Below, piece by piece: positions 52,780-62,741 of a stretch of DNA of 64,000 nucleotides. The stretch is taken from NCBI GenBank assembly GCA_928212115.1, contig CAKMRJ010005634.1:259059493-259123492 (forward strand). Direction: 5' to 3'. The stretch comes from Lactuca virosa (Eukaryota; Streptophyta; Magnoliopsida; Asterales; Asteraceae). Position 1 is the first letter of the stretch, and every line of letters starts with the position of its first letter. The position numbers and the translations under genes are program-made. A model generated the notes under the pieces. That model had not been told where the DNA came from and ran no database searches. It saw nothing but the letters and a program-made list of their open reading frames with translations.

Positions 52780-52868
52780 ACTCGTCGAGTTCACTCCGGA
52801 ACTCGTCGAGTTCATCCAACTCGTCGAGTTCATCCAACTCGTCGAGTTCCCAGAGGAACTCGTCGAGT
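52780..52868. repeat. Five ACTCG-T-CGAGT palindromes in Copia-7 leader
   Basis: Five perfect copies within 89 bp, the densest cluster here, between the primer site and the leader. They make the DELDELDEL ORF on the minus strand, which is not a gene. Confidence 0.93.
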
Positions 52869-52948
52869 TCATCAGTCAGAGAGCACAAAATTCGATTTTA
52901 AAGCAAGAATGATCATACAAGGCATCAATACAATAGAAACCAATCAAA

Positions 52949-52960
52949 GCTCTGATACCA
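52949..52960 (-). other. Copia-7 primer-binding site
   Basis: The minus strand reads TGGTATCAGAGC, one base from the 5' LTR. Confidence 0.94.
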
Positions 52961-52961
52961 C

Positions 52962-53746
52962 TGTTGGGTTTGAGCCATAAGAACTTTCCTATGTGCACAT
53001 GCAAACCCTAATGCTTGGATCTAGGTTTCTCTATTGAACATGCAACTTATCCAAGTCTTGCAAACCCTAGATCTAGTGTATACAATTCAGATTTTACATA
53101 AGAAACTCAGATCTAGATGATTACCTCTTGTAGCTTGCTTGATTCTTCTTGTCTTGGAGCTTAGAGTCACAATTGTCACTCCTCTAATGGCTTACAAACA
53201 CCAACTAGCGAGAGGATGATTTGGAGAGAGGAGAGAGGTATAGAAATTGTCCCTAGGGGTTCCAAGGAAGCAAGTGTAGCCGATTTCTACAACCCAAGGG
53301 ATCTATTTATACTATGAGCTTCTAGGGTTTCAGCCAAAAACCCTAATGGACAACTTAATCACCAAGCAGCCCATGGAACCTTCTGGAGTAAGGCCTTGGA
53401 CGAAATCTTGATGGGATCCTTCCCATAATTTCGTCCACCCCTTATCCATGAGGGTTTCCTAGCCCAAAATACAACTATCATACATTTGACAGTTTAAGCC
53501 CCTTTATTCAATTAATCTCTTTTAGTCACCAAATTAATTCCTAATTAATCTATGACTAATATTAATTAAATAATATAATTATTCCTTTAATATATTATTC
53601 TCATAATATATTAAAATAATAATATCTACTCTCTCTTCATAAATCACCCTGTCAAGTTGCTATGGTGAAGGCAACCCAAAAGGACCATGCACAACCGGGT
53701 CAAGTACTTACCAAATATAGTTACGGGCTTAGACACCAATCCAACA
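52962..53746 (-). repeat. Copia-7 5' LTR
   Basis: 785 bp, minus strand TGTTGGATTGGTG to CTCAAACCCAACA, followed on the right by TSD TAGTA. Confidence 0.95.
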
Positions 53747-53751
53747 TAGTA

Positions 53752-54511
53752 GGCCTCATTCACGAAGCTGATCTATAAGGGGGTATAAGAAAACTGCTTA
53801 TCAAATGGTGGTTGAATGGGTGTCCACTCTCACCCACCGCTTCCTTGATTGGTGGAGGGTCGCTGGCCGAACGGGTAGGATAGGACAAACTAATTCCTCT
53901 TTAATAAGTATAATGATGTTATAAATTAACTAAATGTTTTCATAAATTTCCAATCTTAGTTACTTTAGGAAAAATGTGAAAATGATGATATTCCATGAAA
54001 TTTCACTTTGCACCTTGCCAAGTCGTTAGTGGAGCGTGTGTGGTTAACCGACACACTATTTTGGGATAAACAAGGGTGGCAAAGGGTAGCTCGATGTTTA
54101 TCATAGATCAATGGAGCATGTGTGGTTAACCGTCACATTGATTAGGTGATAAATGACATCGAGAGTACCAAGCATATTTGCCTGGTTATTCACACCTTGT
54201 TTGTGATCCTCGGTATCCAAGTCACAAACTTGAAGGGCATAATCGAGATTGAAACATGCCATTGAAAAGTTTAATGAATCTCAAAAGAATCTAGGAATTT
54301 CAGTTCATTTAAAACTTAATATTCTTTTTCGTCTTTCATGATGGAAATTGGTAAATTGTCATTTACCTACCTTCAAATATTTTGCAATTGGATTACGACA
54401 TCCCTCTTTCGAATTGTGAAATATTGTGTTGGGTCCTAGCCTTAATATTTCATTTGGGTGTTATATTAAGGAATCTTATCTAATCTAAACTTTGTCTCTT
54501 TTCTTTTTTCG
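53752..54511 (+). other. Copia-6 leader, second part
   Basis: It resumes at GGCCTCATTCACGAAGC. It has the CCACC...GGTGG stem near 53837-53856, GTGTGTGGTTAACC repeats near 54036 and 54120, hairpin B at 54199-54229 (loop altered to CGGTATCC) and hairpin C near 54258-54276. Hairpin A is at 54378-54423 with the loop ATTACGACATCCCTCTT and a stem unlike Copia-5 but fully paired (12 bp, two wobbles). Confidence 0.83.
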
Positions 54512-54814
54512 ATGTCTACTTCAAACAACATTTCTGCTCAAACGGTTCTGACCCCTTTTCCCTCATGAACTTATGTGGGAGAGTGATCTTCAATGGATCC
54601 AATTTTAACGATTGGATTCGTAACATTCGCATGGTCACTCGCTACGAGGACAAGGAGTATGTTCTCGACAAAGAGCTAAAGGTGATTAATGAAGCAAATG
54701 CTACTCCTGAGGAAATCATCGAGTATAGGGCTCATGAGAAGGACGCGACAAAGGTGTCGTGTATCTTGCTTGCCACTATGACTGCTGAACTCCAAAAGTC
54801 CTACGAGGACTACT
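54512..54814 (+). pseudogene. gag: Copia-6 gag N-terminal part (broken)
   Basis: Starts MSTSNNISAQT. A frameshift before 54565 precedes MNLCGRVIFNGSNFNDWIR, MVTRYEDKEYVLDKEL and ATMTAELQKSYEDY. Copia-8 then interrupts. The residues after YEDY in the open frame are Copia-8 LTR. Confidence 0.88.
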
Positions 54815-55565
54815 TAATGGGTTTTGAGCAAATTTCTAATAACCTTGAATCTATGTTTTCTCTATATACATGCAAATTTCTTTTTCAAGGTTATTTCCTA
54901 ACTAGCATGGCATGGGGATTACATAGAAAATAAAACTAGTAGAAATACATACCTTGTTGTTGCTTGGATTCCTTCAAGACTTTGTGAGCCTAGCACCCCA
55001 AATGTTGTGCCTCAAATGCTTCACACAACACCACAAGACTTGGAATAACTTGAGAGAATACTTCTAGCACTCAAAATCGGTTATGCCCTCTCTAGTAACA
55101 CTAGGTCATGATTTTGCTAGCCATAGGGTTCCTTTTATAGTGTTGTCACAATTAGGGTTTACACATGAATGCCCTTAATTGTCATGACTCTTGATTTCTC
55201 ATGACCCATGGGTTTGTAACTCCCATGGACTATCCATGGAGCTCCAAATGGTTACATCCATAACCCATAAACCATGGATCATTAATCCACCATAAAAGAA
55301 TTGATGATTGTCATAATCAACCCTATATATTTAATTAGTCTCACTTTGATCACCAGATTAATACTAGATTAATACTTGATCAATACTAATTAAATAATAC
55401 TATTATTAATATATTAGAACTTATAATATATTAATAATCATAAGTGCCTTATTCTCTCATTTAGTCTATCCAAGTATTGCAATGCCATGCAACCCAAATG
55501 GACCATGCCGGGTCGGGTCAAGTACATACCAAATAAAGTTATGGACTTAGACACTATATCCAACA
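54815..55565 (-). repeat. Copia-8 3' LTR (damaged end)
   Basis: 751 bp, minus strand TGTTGGATATAG (55565) to ...AAAACCCATTA (54815). The CA end has become TA, and the adjoining part, 'cattctaacacttcctaag...' in the 5' LTR, is replaced by 'caaatttct'. Confidence 0.92.
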
Positions 55566-55576
55566 GTCTCCCACTT
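55566..55576 (-). other. Copia-8 polypurine tract
   Basis: The minus strand reads AAGTGGGAGAC at the 3' LTR. Confidence 0.92.
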
Positions 55577-56417
55577 GGATAAGTCTAATAACTATATTTG
55601 CAAATATGACTTCAAAATCCGACTAGCAATCGTAGCTCTTTCAAAGTCTCTCGGAACTGAGATGATGATGATACGCCATTTAAGATAAGTGATCATATAA
55701 TCCTCTGTTCTCATGATATCAGCCGGACAAACACATGGAACATGGTCTTACTTATTGTCCAGCATTTGTTTCTCGATCTCTGATTTGTTTCGACATAGAA
55801 CTAAATTGAACACATCAATTAGGTTCTGACCGGGCCCGGTACATAGGTCAAAACCAAATCATCGAGGGGCCCAGATATCGCTTCTATTTCTAGAAGGAAC
55901 AGATAAACTTCGACTGATATGCTTGTACTAACTACTTGTTGAATTATTCACAAAGGCACGTTTTATGACATCGAGTTACCAATGCGTTTTCGTGCAATCA
56001 ATGAATAACCAACTCATAGTCAACAACTCATATCTCTAGGTTTGAAGATTTATATGATATTACCGTCTCACGATCACTCGAGATAAATTCCATGAAGTGA
56101 TGCAAGTGAGCGTGGGTTGGATCCAATACTCAGCCCTTATGAGTACTCATGAATGTTGTAGCAACCATTGCATTGTCCAAAGCACTTTTAGACAAATCAT
56201 ACAAGCCAAACTCATGACAGTCTTAAATCAATACTTACTTCCAAAGTTTTACTGACTGTGGATGGTTTGAATAATAACATAATTATTCTGGAAGTAAAAA
56301 CATGCAAAATTGAAACATAGTAAACAATCAACACAAGATAGTAACACCTTACTCATAAATAAATAACAACTTTTATTTATCATCAAATGTCAATTACATT
56401 TTACAAGTTTCAGGAAT
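55577..56417 (-). other. Copia-8 3' untranslated region
   Basis: 840 bp, non-coding, nearly the same as Copia-5 38679-39519. Confidence 0.85.
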
Positions 56418-58451
56418 CTAATTATTGAAACTAATATCATCCTTCAGCCCAATGCGCCTCGCATGCTGTAAATGCTTAACCCTGCTCAGTCCCTTCGTGA
56501 GGGGATCTGCCGGGTTCTCATCTGATGATACCCTCTTAGCCACGAGGAGTCCTTCTTCTATTCGATTTCTGATGAAATGGTATTTTCTGTCAATGTGCCT
56601 AGATCTCCTGTGATCTCTCGGTTCCTTAGCCAAAGCAACCGCACTTTCGCTGTCACAGAAAATTTCCATTGGCTCCTTTATAGCTGGTACAACTCCAAGG
56701 TCTCCGATTAAGTTCTTTAGCCATATCGCCTCCTTAGCTGCTTCACTTGCAGCTATGTACTCTGATTCACAAGTAGAATCAGCTACTGTCTCCTGCTTGG
56801 AACTTTTCCAAGTAATTGCCCCTCCATTTAGGATAAAGCCCCAGCCTGACTGAGAGCGGAAATTATCCCTATCAGTCTGGAAGCTAGCATCGCTATATCC
56901 TTCCACTCTCAAGTCATCACTGCCTCCGAGGGTAAGGACCCAATCCTTAGTCCTCCGCAGATACTTGAGAATGTTCTTTACCGCTGTCCAGTGTGCCTTG
57001 CCAGGGTTCCCTTGATATCTACTGACCATGCTCAAAGCAAAGGCCACATCAGGGCGAGTACAAGTTATAGCATACATGATCGAGCCCACAGCGGAAGCAT
57101 ATGGTATATGACTCATCTCAGCTATCTCAGCCTCTGTACTCAGACTCTGAGTCTTACTCAGCTTGGCATTACTCTGGACGGGTAATTCCCCTTTCTTGGA
57201 TTCTTGCATGCTGAACCTCTTGAGCACCTTATCCAAGTAAGTACTTTGACTAAGTCCAATTAGTCTCTTACTCCTATCTCTCAATATCCTTATCCCTAGG
57301 ATATAGGCAGCTTCCCCAAGGTCCTTCATAGCGAAACACTTCCCAAGCCAGGACTTAACCTCCTGCAAGGTTGGGACGAAGTTTCCTATGAGAAGTCTGT
57401 CATCCACATACAACACCAAGAAGCTAACTATGCTCCCACTAGCCCTGACATACACACAAGACTCATCCTCACTCCTAGAAAAGCCAAACTCTTTGACTTT
57501 CTCATCAAAGCAAAGATTCCATCTGCGAGATGCTTGTTTCAATCCATAAATGGATTTATCAAGCTTACACACTCTATTAGGGTATCTTGTATCGACAAAA
57601 CCCTCTGGTTGAGCCATGTAAACATCCTCAGCCAACTTTCCATTAAGGAAAGCGGTTTTGACATCCATTTGCCATATTTCATAATCATGAAATGCAGCTA
57701 TGGCTAACAATACTCTAATAGACTTAATCTTAGCTACTGGTGAGAAGGTCTCATCATAGTCAACTCCCGGAGTTTGAGTAAAGCCCTTCGCAACCAGTCG
57801 CGCTTTGTAAGTATGTACCTTCCCATCCATGTCGGTCTTCTTCTTGAAGATCCATTTGCACCCAACTGTCTTACGACCTGGTACATTGTCAACCAAGTTC
57901 CAAACTTGATTGTCATACATGGACTGAATCTCGCTGTCCATAGCCTCCTTCCATTTAGCAGACTCAGGGCCTGCCATGGCTTCCCTGTAATTATTAGGTT
58001 CATCCAAATCTATTAGTGTACTATCACTAATAAATGTATCACCTTCAGTGGTGATGTGATAACCATAATAAAAATCAGGTGTGTTCCTCACCCTAGTGGA
58101 ACGTCTTGGAGGTACAGACTCATCTATCGGATCAACAGGAGTTTCCTCCTCAGGTTGGTCGATAGCATTTGAGGTTCCTTCACCACTTGACTCTTGAAGC
58201 TCTTCAAGGTCAATTTGCCTCCCACTGTCCCCTTGGCTTATGAATTCTCTCTCACGAAAGACTCCTCTTCTTGCTACAAAGACCACATTATCACTGGGTC
58301 TGTAGAAGAGGTAACCAAAGGATCTCTGTGGGTAGCCGATGAAAATACACCTCTCACTTCGAGGTTCAAGCTTATCATGAGTCTCACGCCTCACGAAAGC
58401 TTCACAACCCAAATCTTGATGTGGTCCAAATTGGGAACTTTCCCAGTCCAC
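56418..58451 (-). CDS. pol: Copia-8 integrase C-terminus, RT and RNase H (677 open codons)
   Basis: Integrase C-terminal GCEAFVRRETHDKLEPRSER and YLFYRPSDNVVFVARRGVF are followed by an acidic linker ending VPPRRSTRVRNTPDFYYGY. RT has EAMAGPESAKWKEAMDSEIQ, VGCKWIFKKKTDMDGKVHTY, DVKTAFLNGKLAEDVYM, YGLKQASRRWN and the active site LVLYVDDRLLIGNFVPTLQE. RNase H has GYSDASFQTD, KQETVADSTCESEYIAASE, IFCDSESAVALAKE and RHIDRKYHFIRNR. The Asp pair is kept, but the sister motif YVDDILLIGNDIP has become YVDDRLLIGNFVP, a change that could impair RT. It is one base out of frame with the integrase core. Confidence 0.9.
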   Translation of the reverse strand: MDWESSQFGPHQDLGCEAFVRRETHDKLEPRSERCIFIGYPQRSFGYLFYRPSDNVVFVARRGVFREREFISQGDSGRQIDLEELQESSGEGTSNAIDQPEEETPVDPIDESVPPRRSTRVRNTPDFYYGYHITTEGDTFISDSTLIDLDEPNNYREAMAGPESAKWKEAMDSEIQSMYDNQVWNLVDNVPGRKTVGCKWIFKKKTDMDGKVHTYKARLVAKGFTQTPGVDYDETFSPVAKIKSIRVLLAIAAFHDYEIWQMDVKTAFLNGKLAEDVYMAQPEGFVDTRYPNRVCKLDKSIYGLKQASRRWNLCFDEKVKEFGFSRSEDESCVYVRASGSIVSFLVLYVDDRLLIGNFVPTLQEVKSWLGKCFAMKDLGEAAYILGIRILRDRSKRLIGLSQSTYLDKVLKRFSMQESKKGELPVQSNAKLSKTQSLSTEAEIAEMSHIPYASAVGSIMYAITCTRPDVAFALSMVSRYQGNPGKAHWTAVKNILKYLRRTKDWVLTLGGSDDLRVEGYSDASFQTDRDNFRSQSGWGFILNGGAITWKSSKQETVADSTCESEYIAASEAAKEAIWLKNLIGDLGVVPAIKEPMEIFCDSESAVALAKEPRDHRRSRHIDRKYHFIRNRIEEGLLVAKRVSSDENPADPLTKGLSRVKHLQHARRIGLKDDISFNN

Positions 58452-58894
58452 ATCTCGTGAGGTGTTTTGGCAACCTTTTTAGTAGGGACTAGATTAAGGA
58501 TATGGGCGGCAGTTTCTAAGGCATACCCCCAGAAAGAGATTGGTAACGAAGCTCGACTCATCATGGAACGAACCATATCCAGCAAGGTTCGATTGCGCCT
58601 CTCAGCTACACCATTCAACTTTGGTGTTCTGGGAGGTGTCAATTGTGAGACAATCCCACATTCCTTAAGATAGTCAAGGAACTCAATGCTAAGATACTCT
58701 CCTCCCCGATCGGATCGGAGCATCTTGATGTTCCTGCCCAATTGATTCTCCACTTCCTGCTTAAACTCTTTGAACTTTTCAAAGGTTTCTGACTTATGCT
58801 TGATTAAGTAAATATATCCATATCTACTGTAATCATCAGTAAAAGTCACATAATAGCGATCAGCATTCTTGTAGCAACTCTGAAGGGTCCACAC
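58391..58894 (-). pseudogene. pol: Copia-8 integrase core, second half
   Basis: ADRYYVTFTDDYSRYGYIYL, NIKMLRSDRGGEYLSIEFLD (second Asp), LTPPRTPKLNGVAERRNRTL (Glu), YALETAAHILNLVP and TPHEMWTGKVPNLDHIKIW. It is bounded by one-base deletions in a G-run at about 58410 and near 58872, where sisters have AGGGATGC and this copy has AGAATGC. Confidence 0.9.
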
Positions 58895-59502
58895 ACATCC
58901 GTGTGTACAAGGTCCAACAAACCTTCACCCCTATCACAAGTACCTGTGAAGGGTGACTTTGTCATTTTTCCAAGTAAACAAGACTCGCAACTATCATCTG
59001 ACTTGAGGTCAAATGATTCCAAGACTCCAGCCTTTTGGAGTTGGCCTATGCGCTTCTTGTTAACATGTCCAAGACGACAATGCCACAAGGATGCTTTATC
59101 CAAGCTATCTGAAGAATCAATATACAACACATTATTTCCTAGATTGTCTACAACATTCACGGCTTCATATACACCATCACAAGGTAATGCTTTAAAGTAA
59201 AATACATCATTGTAATAAACATTAATAGCACCATTTTTATTATCAAATGAAAATGAAAAACCTTGTTTGTACAAGCCATGAAAAGAAATAATATTTCTCG
59301 CCATTTCGGGCGAGTAACAACACTTATTCAAATCTAACATTAACCCATTATTAAGCAATAAAGAATAAACTCCTATATTGGTAACAGGTGATGCTTTCCT
59401 GTTGCCCATGACTAAGTTTATCTTCCCGTGCTCCACTTGCTCACTTCTTCTTAGTGCCTGCAAATCAGTACAAGTGTGAATACCACACCCTGTATCAAGC
59501 AC
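58846..59502 (-). pseudogene. pol: Copia-8 protease and integrase first half
   Basis: Protease MLDTGCGIHTCTDLQALRRS (Asp-Thr-Gly), GLMLDLNKCCYSPEMARNII, zinc finger LWHCRLGHVNKKRI...CESCLLGKM with both His present, and LVHTDVCGPF (first catalytic Asp). The ATG at 59502 is a Val-to-Met change (SWVLD in sisters). The natural frame comes from gag and is blocked by TGA at 59521-59523. Confidence 0.9.
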
Positions 59503-59520
59503 CCAAGAATTAGCATTAGA

Positions 59521-60447
59521 TCAGTTGTTAGACAATATTGTGTAAATACCTGCATGGGTGGGTTTAACCTTCCCATCCTTTAGATCTTGCAGATATTTGG
59601 GGCAGCTTCGCTTGAAGTGTCCCTTATCCTGGCAATAGAAGCACTGTGCTTCCTTTGGGTTTGAAGAAGGAGTAATGGGACCTTTCTTTGTCCCACTTGA
59701 AGAGGAATCATCAAGAGTCTTACCCTTGGTACCCTTCGAAGGGTTTTTCCTCTTCTTACCCTTTCCCTGCCCAATAGCCAGAACTGGGGCTGTTGAAGGA
59801 GTAGAAGTAGCAACCGCTTTACCCTTAAGGCCATTTTCAGCTGTCCTTAAGAGTCCTTGAAGTTTGCTAAGTGTGACTTCCTCCTTGTTCATATGATAAG
59901 TCATACGAAACTGATCATAACTTGGAGGTAAGGAATGGAGAATGATGTCTATCGCCATTTCCTCAGGAAAGTCAACATTTAGCTTCAGCAACCGGTCAAC
60001 GAACCTTTGCATCTTCTGCAAGTGACCGGTGATGGGTTCACCATCCTTCATCCTTGCGGTTATCATGGAGGAGATGATTTCATACCTCTCCTGACGCGCG
60101 CTCTGATGGTACCTTTCCATCAGATCCAGGTGCATCTCATAGGGGTAGAAATCTTCATAGGATTTTTGAAGTTCAGGAGTCATGGTGGCCATCATGACGC
60201 ATGCTACTTTAGTAGCATCCTTTTCATGTGCAACAAACTCTGCAAACTCTTCAGGAGTAGCAGTGGCTTCATTCACAACCTTAAGCTCCCTATCGAGGAC
60301 ATATTCTTTGTCCTCATGGCGGGTAATCATTCTGATGTTTCTGATCCACTCATTGAAATTGGATCCATCAAAGATGACCTTACCACACAAGTTCATAAGG
60401 GAAAAGGAGCCTGTTGGGTTTGAGCCAGAAACATTGTTGGAAGACAT
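59521..60447 (-). CDS. gag: Copia-8 gag, open
   Basis: Start at 60447 (MSSNNVSGSNPTGSF), with hairpin A about 90 nt upstream; an upstream in-frame ATG at 60504 is in the leader. The capsid part has LMNLCGKVIFDGSNFNEWIR, EDKEYVLDRELKVVNEATAT, SYEDFYPYEMHLDLMERYHQ, MQRFVDRLLKLNVDFPEEMA and LHSLPPSYDQFRMTYHMNKE. A basic tail (GQGKGKKRKNPSKGTKGK) precedes an intact zinc knuckle CFYCQDKGHFKRSC. It ends at TGA (59521-59523), where Copia-5 has a Ser codon and reads on into protease. About 308 residues; it looks able to form particles and so could serve defective relatives in trans. Confidence 0.92.
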   Translation of the reverse strand: MSSNNVSGSNPTGSFSLMNLCGKVIFDGSNFNEWIRNIRMITRHEDKEYVLDRELKVVNEATATPEEFAEFVAHEKDATKVACVMMATMTPELQKSYEDFYPYEMHLDLMERYHQSARQERYEIISSMITARMKDGEPITGHLQKMQRFVDRLLKLNVDFPEEMAIDIILHSLPPSYDQFRMTYHMNKEEVTLSKLQGLLRTAENGLKGKAVATSTPSTAPVLAIGQGKGKKRKNPSKGTKGKTLDDSSSSGTKKGPITPSSNPKEAQCFYCQDKGHFKRSCPKYLQDLKDGKVKPTHAGIYTILSNN

Positions 60448-61793
60448 CTGAAAGGAAAGAAAGACAAGTTTCATTAGATTAGGAATCCTTAATAATTCAC
60501 CCAAATGAAATATTAAGGCTAGGATCCAACAAACTATTTATAGTTGGAAGAGGGATGCCGTAATCCATACTATAAAATATTTGAAGGTAGGTAAATGACG
60601 ATTTACCAATTTCCACCATAAGAACGAAATATTTTATTATTAGGTTTTATTGGTTTTGAAACTCCTAGATCTTTTGAGATACATTGAACTTTTCAATGGC
60701 ATGTTTGAATCTCGATTGTGCCCTCTCAAGTTTGTGACTGGGATGCCGAGGATCACAAAGAAGGTGTGAATAACCATATAAATTGACTTGGTACCCTCAA
60801 CAATATTACCTAATCGATGTGCCGGTTAACCACACACGCTCCACCGATCTATAATAAGGTCAAGTTACCCTTTGCCACTCTTACTAGTCCATGTTAGTGT
60901 GCCGGTTAACCACACACGCTCCACTAGCGACTTGGTAAGGTACAAAGTGTAATTTTATGGGCTAGCACCAATTTCACATTTTCCTAAAGTAACTAAGATT
61001 GGGAATTTATAATGTATAGTTACTTTATAATTCATTATACTTTTAACGAGTATTTAAAGTCGTATCCTACCCGTTCGGCTAACGACCCTCCACCGATCAA
61101 GGAAGCGGTGGGTGAGAGTGGACACCCATTAAGTCACCATTTTATAGGCAACAACCATATACCCCCCCTTATAGACCGGCTTCGTGAATGAGGCCTACTA
61201 ACGGTAAGAATGACATTTTCTTATACATATCTATATAATAAAATTATAATAATAGTATAAGTGTTGATTTTTAAACTTTTTAAAAATCTAAGGTTTAATT
61301 TGGAATTAAAGTATTAAAGTGTAAGACTTTTCAAATTCCAAAACTTGAGGGCAAGAATTGAAACTATTCCAAGTCTCTTCAATTTGTAACTTATGAGTTT
61401 TAATGGTTCATAAAAATGAAGACTCTTCATTTTATGAAACTTCTTTAGTTCTTTAATCACAATTTAAAGAAGTGACTTTTGGTTATCCATAACTTGAGGA
61501 CAAGTTATGGACACCATCATTGCCATTAAGATCATGAATTAAACATACATGGAGGTTACATATAATTCCTATGATCTTCTAAAAACTCATAAGAACACAA
61601 ATTCATGTCAAGCAATTTCAAGAAATCATATAAACATATACAATACTTGAAAATTGATAAAAACCATGTAAAATGGGTTAACATAATCATTATCATTTTG
61701 AAAAACAGATTTTACAAGTCCAAAACAGATTGGGATAATGATCTTAATCCATTTCCAGCAACAAAACTCGAAAAAACTGCCCAGCACGCTCCT
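60448..61793 (-). other. Copia-8 structured leader
   Basis: Non-coding, the mirror of the Copia-5 leader. Hairpin A loop is at 60548-60564, hairpin C near 60682-60704, hairpin B at 60730-60760, GGTTAACC repeats near 60827 and 60907, the conserved block to 61205 and hairpin D at 61487-61510. Confidence 0.83.
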
Positions 61794-61877
61794 ACTCGCC
61801 GAGTGCACTATTCTACTCGTCGAGTAGGATGAATTTGTTCATGGACTCGGCGAGTCCTCCCCATGGACTCGGCGAGT
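61794..61877. repeat. Four ACTCG-N-CGAGT palindromes in Copia-8 leader
   Basis: Copies at 61794-61804, 61815-61825, 61845-61855 and 61867-61877. Confidence 0.92.
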
Positions 61878-61946
61878 CCAGTCGTCAGAGTGCAGAATTT
61901 TCGATTTTTAAGCAGTTTTGCATCAAGTATACAGAAAACAATCCTA

Positions 61947-61959
61947 GGCTCTGATACCA
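61947..61959 (-). other. Copia-8 primer-binding site
   Basis: The minus strand reads TGGTATCAGAGCC, one base from the 5' LTR. Confidence 0.95.
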
Positions 61960-61960
61960 C

Positions 61961-62736
61961 TGATGGGTTTTGAGCATTCTAACACTTCCTAAGTGTACAT
62001 GCAACCCTAATAACCTTGAATCTATGTTTTCTCTATATACATGCAAATTTCTTTTTCAAGGTTATTTCCTAACTAGCATGGCATGGGGATTACATAGAAA
62101 ATAAAACTAGTAGAAATACATACCTTGTTGTTGCTTGGATTCCTTCAAGACTTTGTGAGCCTAGCACCCCAAATGTTGTGCCTCAAATGCTTCACACAAC
62201 ACCACAAGACTTGGAATAACTTGAGAGAATACTTCTAGCACTCAAAATCGGTTATGCCCTCTCTAGTAACACTAGGTCGTGATTTTGCTAGCCATAGGGT
62301 TCCTTTTATAGTGTTGTCACAATTAGGGTTTACACATGAATGTCCTTAATTGTCATGACTCTTGATTTCTCATGACCCATGGGTTTGTAACTCCCATGGA
62401 CTATCCATGGAGCTCCAAATGGTTACATCCATAACCCATAAACCATGGATCATTAATCCACCATAAAAGAATTGATGATTGTCATAATCAACCCTATATA
62501 TTTAATTAGTCTCACTTTGATCACCAGATTAATACTAGATTAATACTTGATCAATACTAATTAAATAATACTATTATTAATATATTAGAACTTATAATAT
62601 ATTAATAATCCTAAGTGCCTTATTCTCTCATTTAGTCTATCCAAGTATTGCAATGCCATGCAACCCAAATGGACCATGCCGGGTCGGGTCAAGTACATAC
62701 CAAATAAAGTTATGGACTTAGACACTATATCCAACA
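61961..62736 (-). repeat. Copia-8 5' LTR
   Basis: 776 bp, minus strand TGTTGGATATAG to AAAACCCATCA, followed by TSD CTACT. TATAAAAG lies near 62303-62312 (reverse). Confidence 0.95.
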
Positions 62737-62741
62737 CTACT

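Larger units (their letters stand above)
45818..53746 (-). mobile_element. Copia-7: complete minus-strand copia element, coding broken
   Basis: 7.9 kb, LTRs 45818-46602 and 52962-53746 (both 785 bp, about 20 differences by eye), perfect TSD TAGTA (45813-45817 and 53747-53751), in the Copia-6 leader. Gag and protease are open, and integrase and RT/RNase H are in long pieces. Three of the breaks are single C-to-T stop changes. Confidence 0.96.
54815..62736 (-). mobile_element. Copia-8: complete, best preserved and probably youngest element
   Basis: 7.9 kb, minus strand, perfect TSD CTACT (54810-54814 and 62737-62741), inside Copia-6 gag. The LTRs (54815-55565 and 61961-62736) show about three substitutions apart from a ~25-bp net deletion at one end of the left LTR. 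Gag is open, and RT/RNase H is one 677-codon frame. I see one nonsense codon (TGA at 59521-59523) and two one-base deletions in pol. Same family as Copia-5. Confidence 0.96.

Noticed and set aside
52628..52888. ORF with DELDELDEL repeats
   Set aside because: Product of the clustered ACTCG-T-CGAGT palindromes in the Copia-7 leader.
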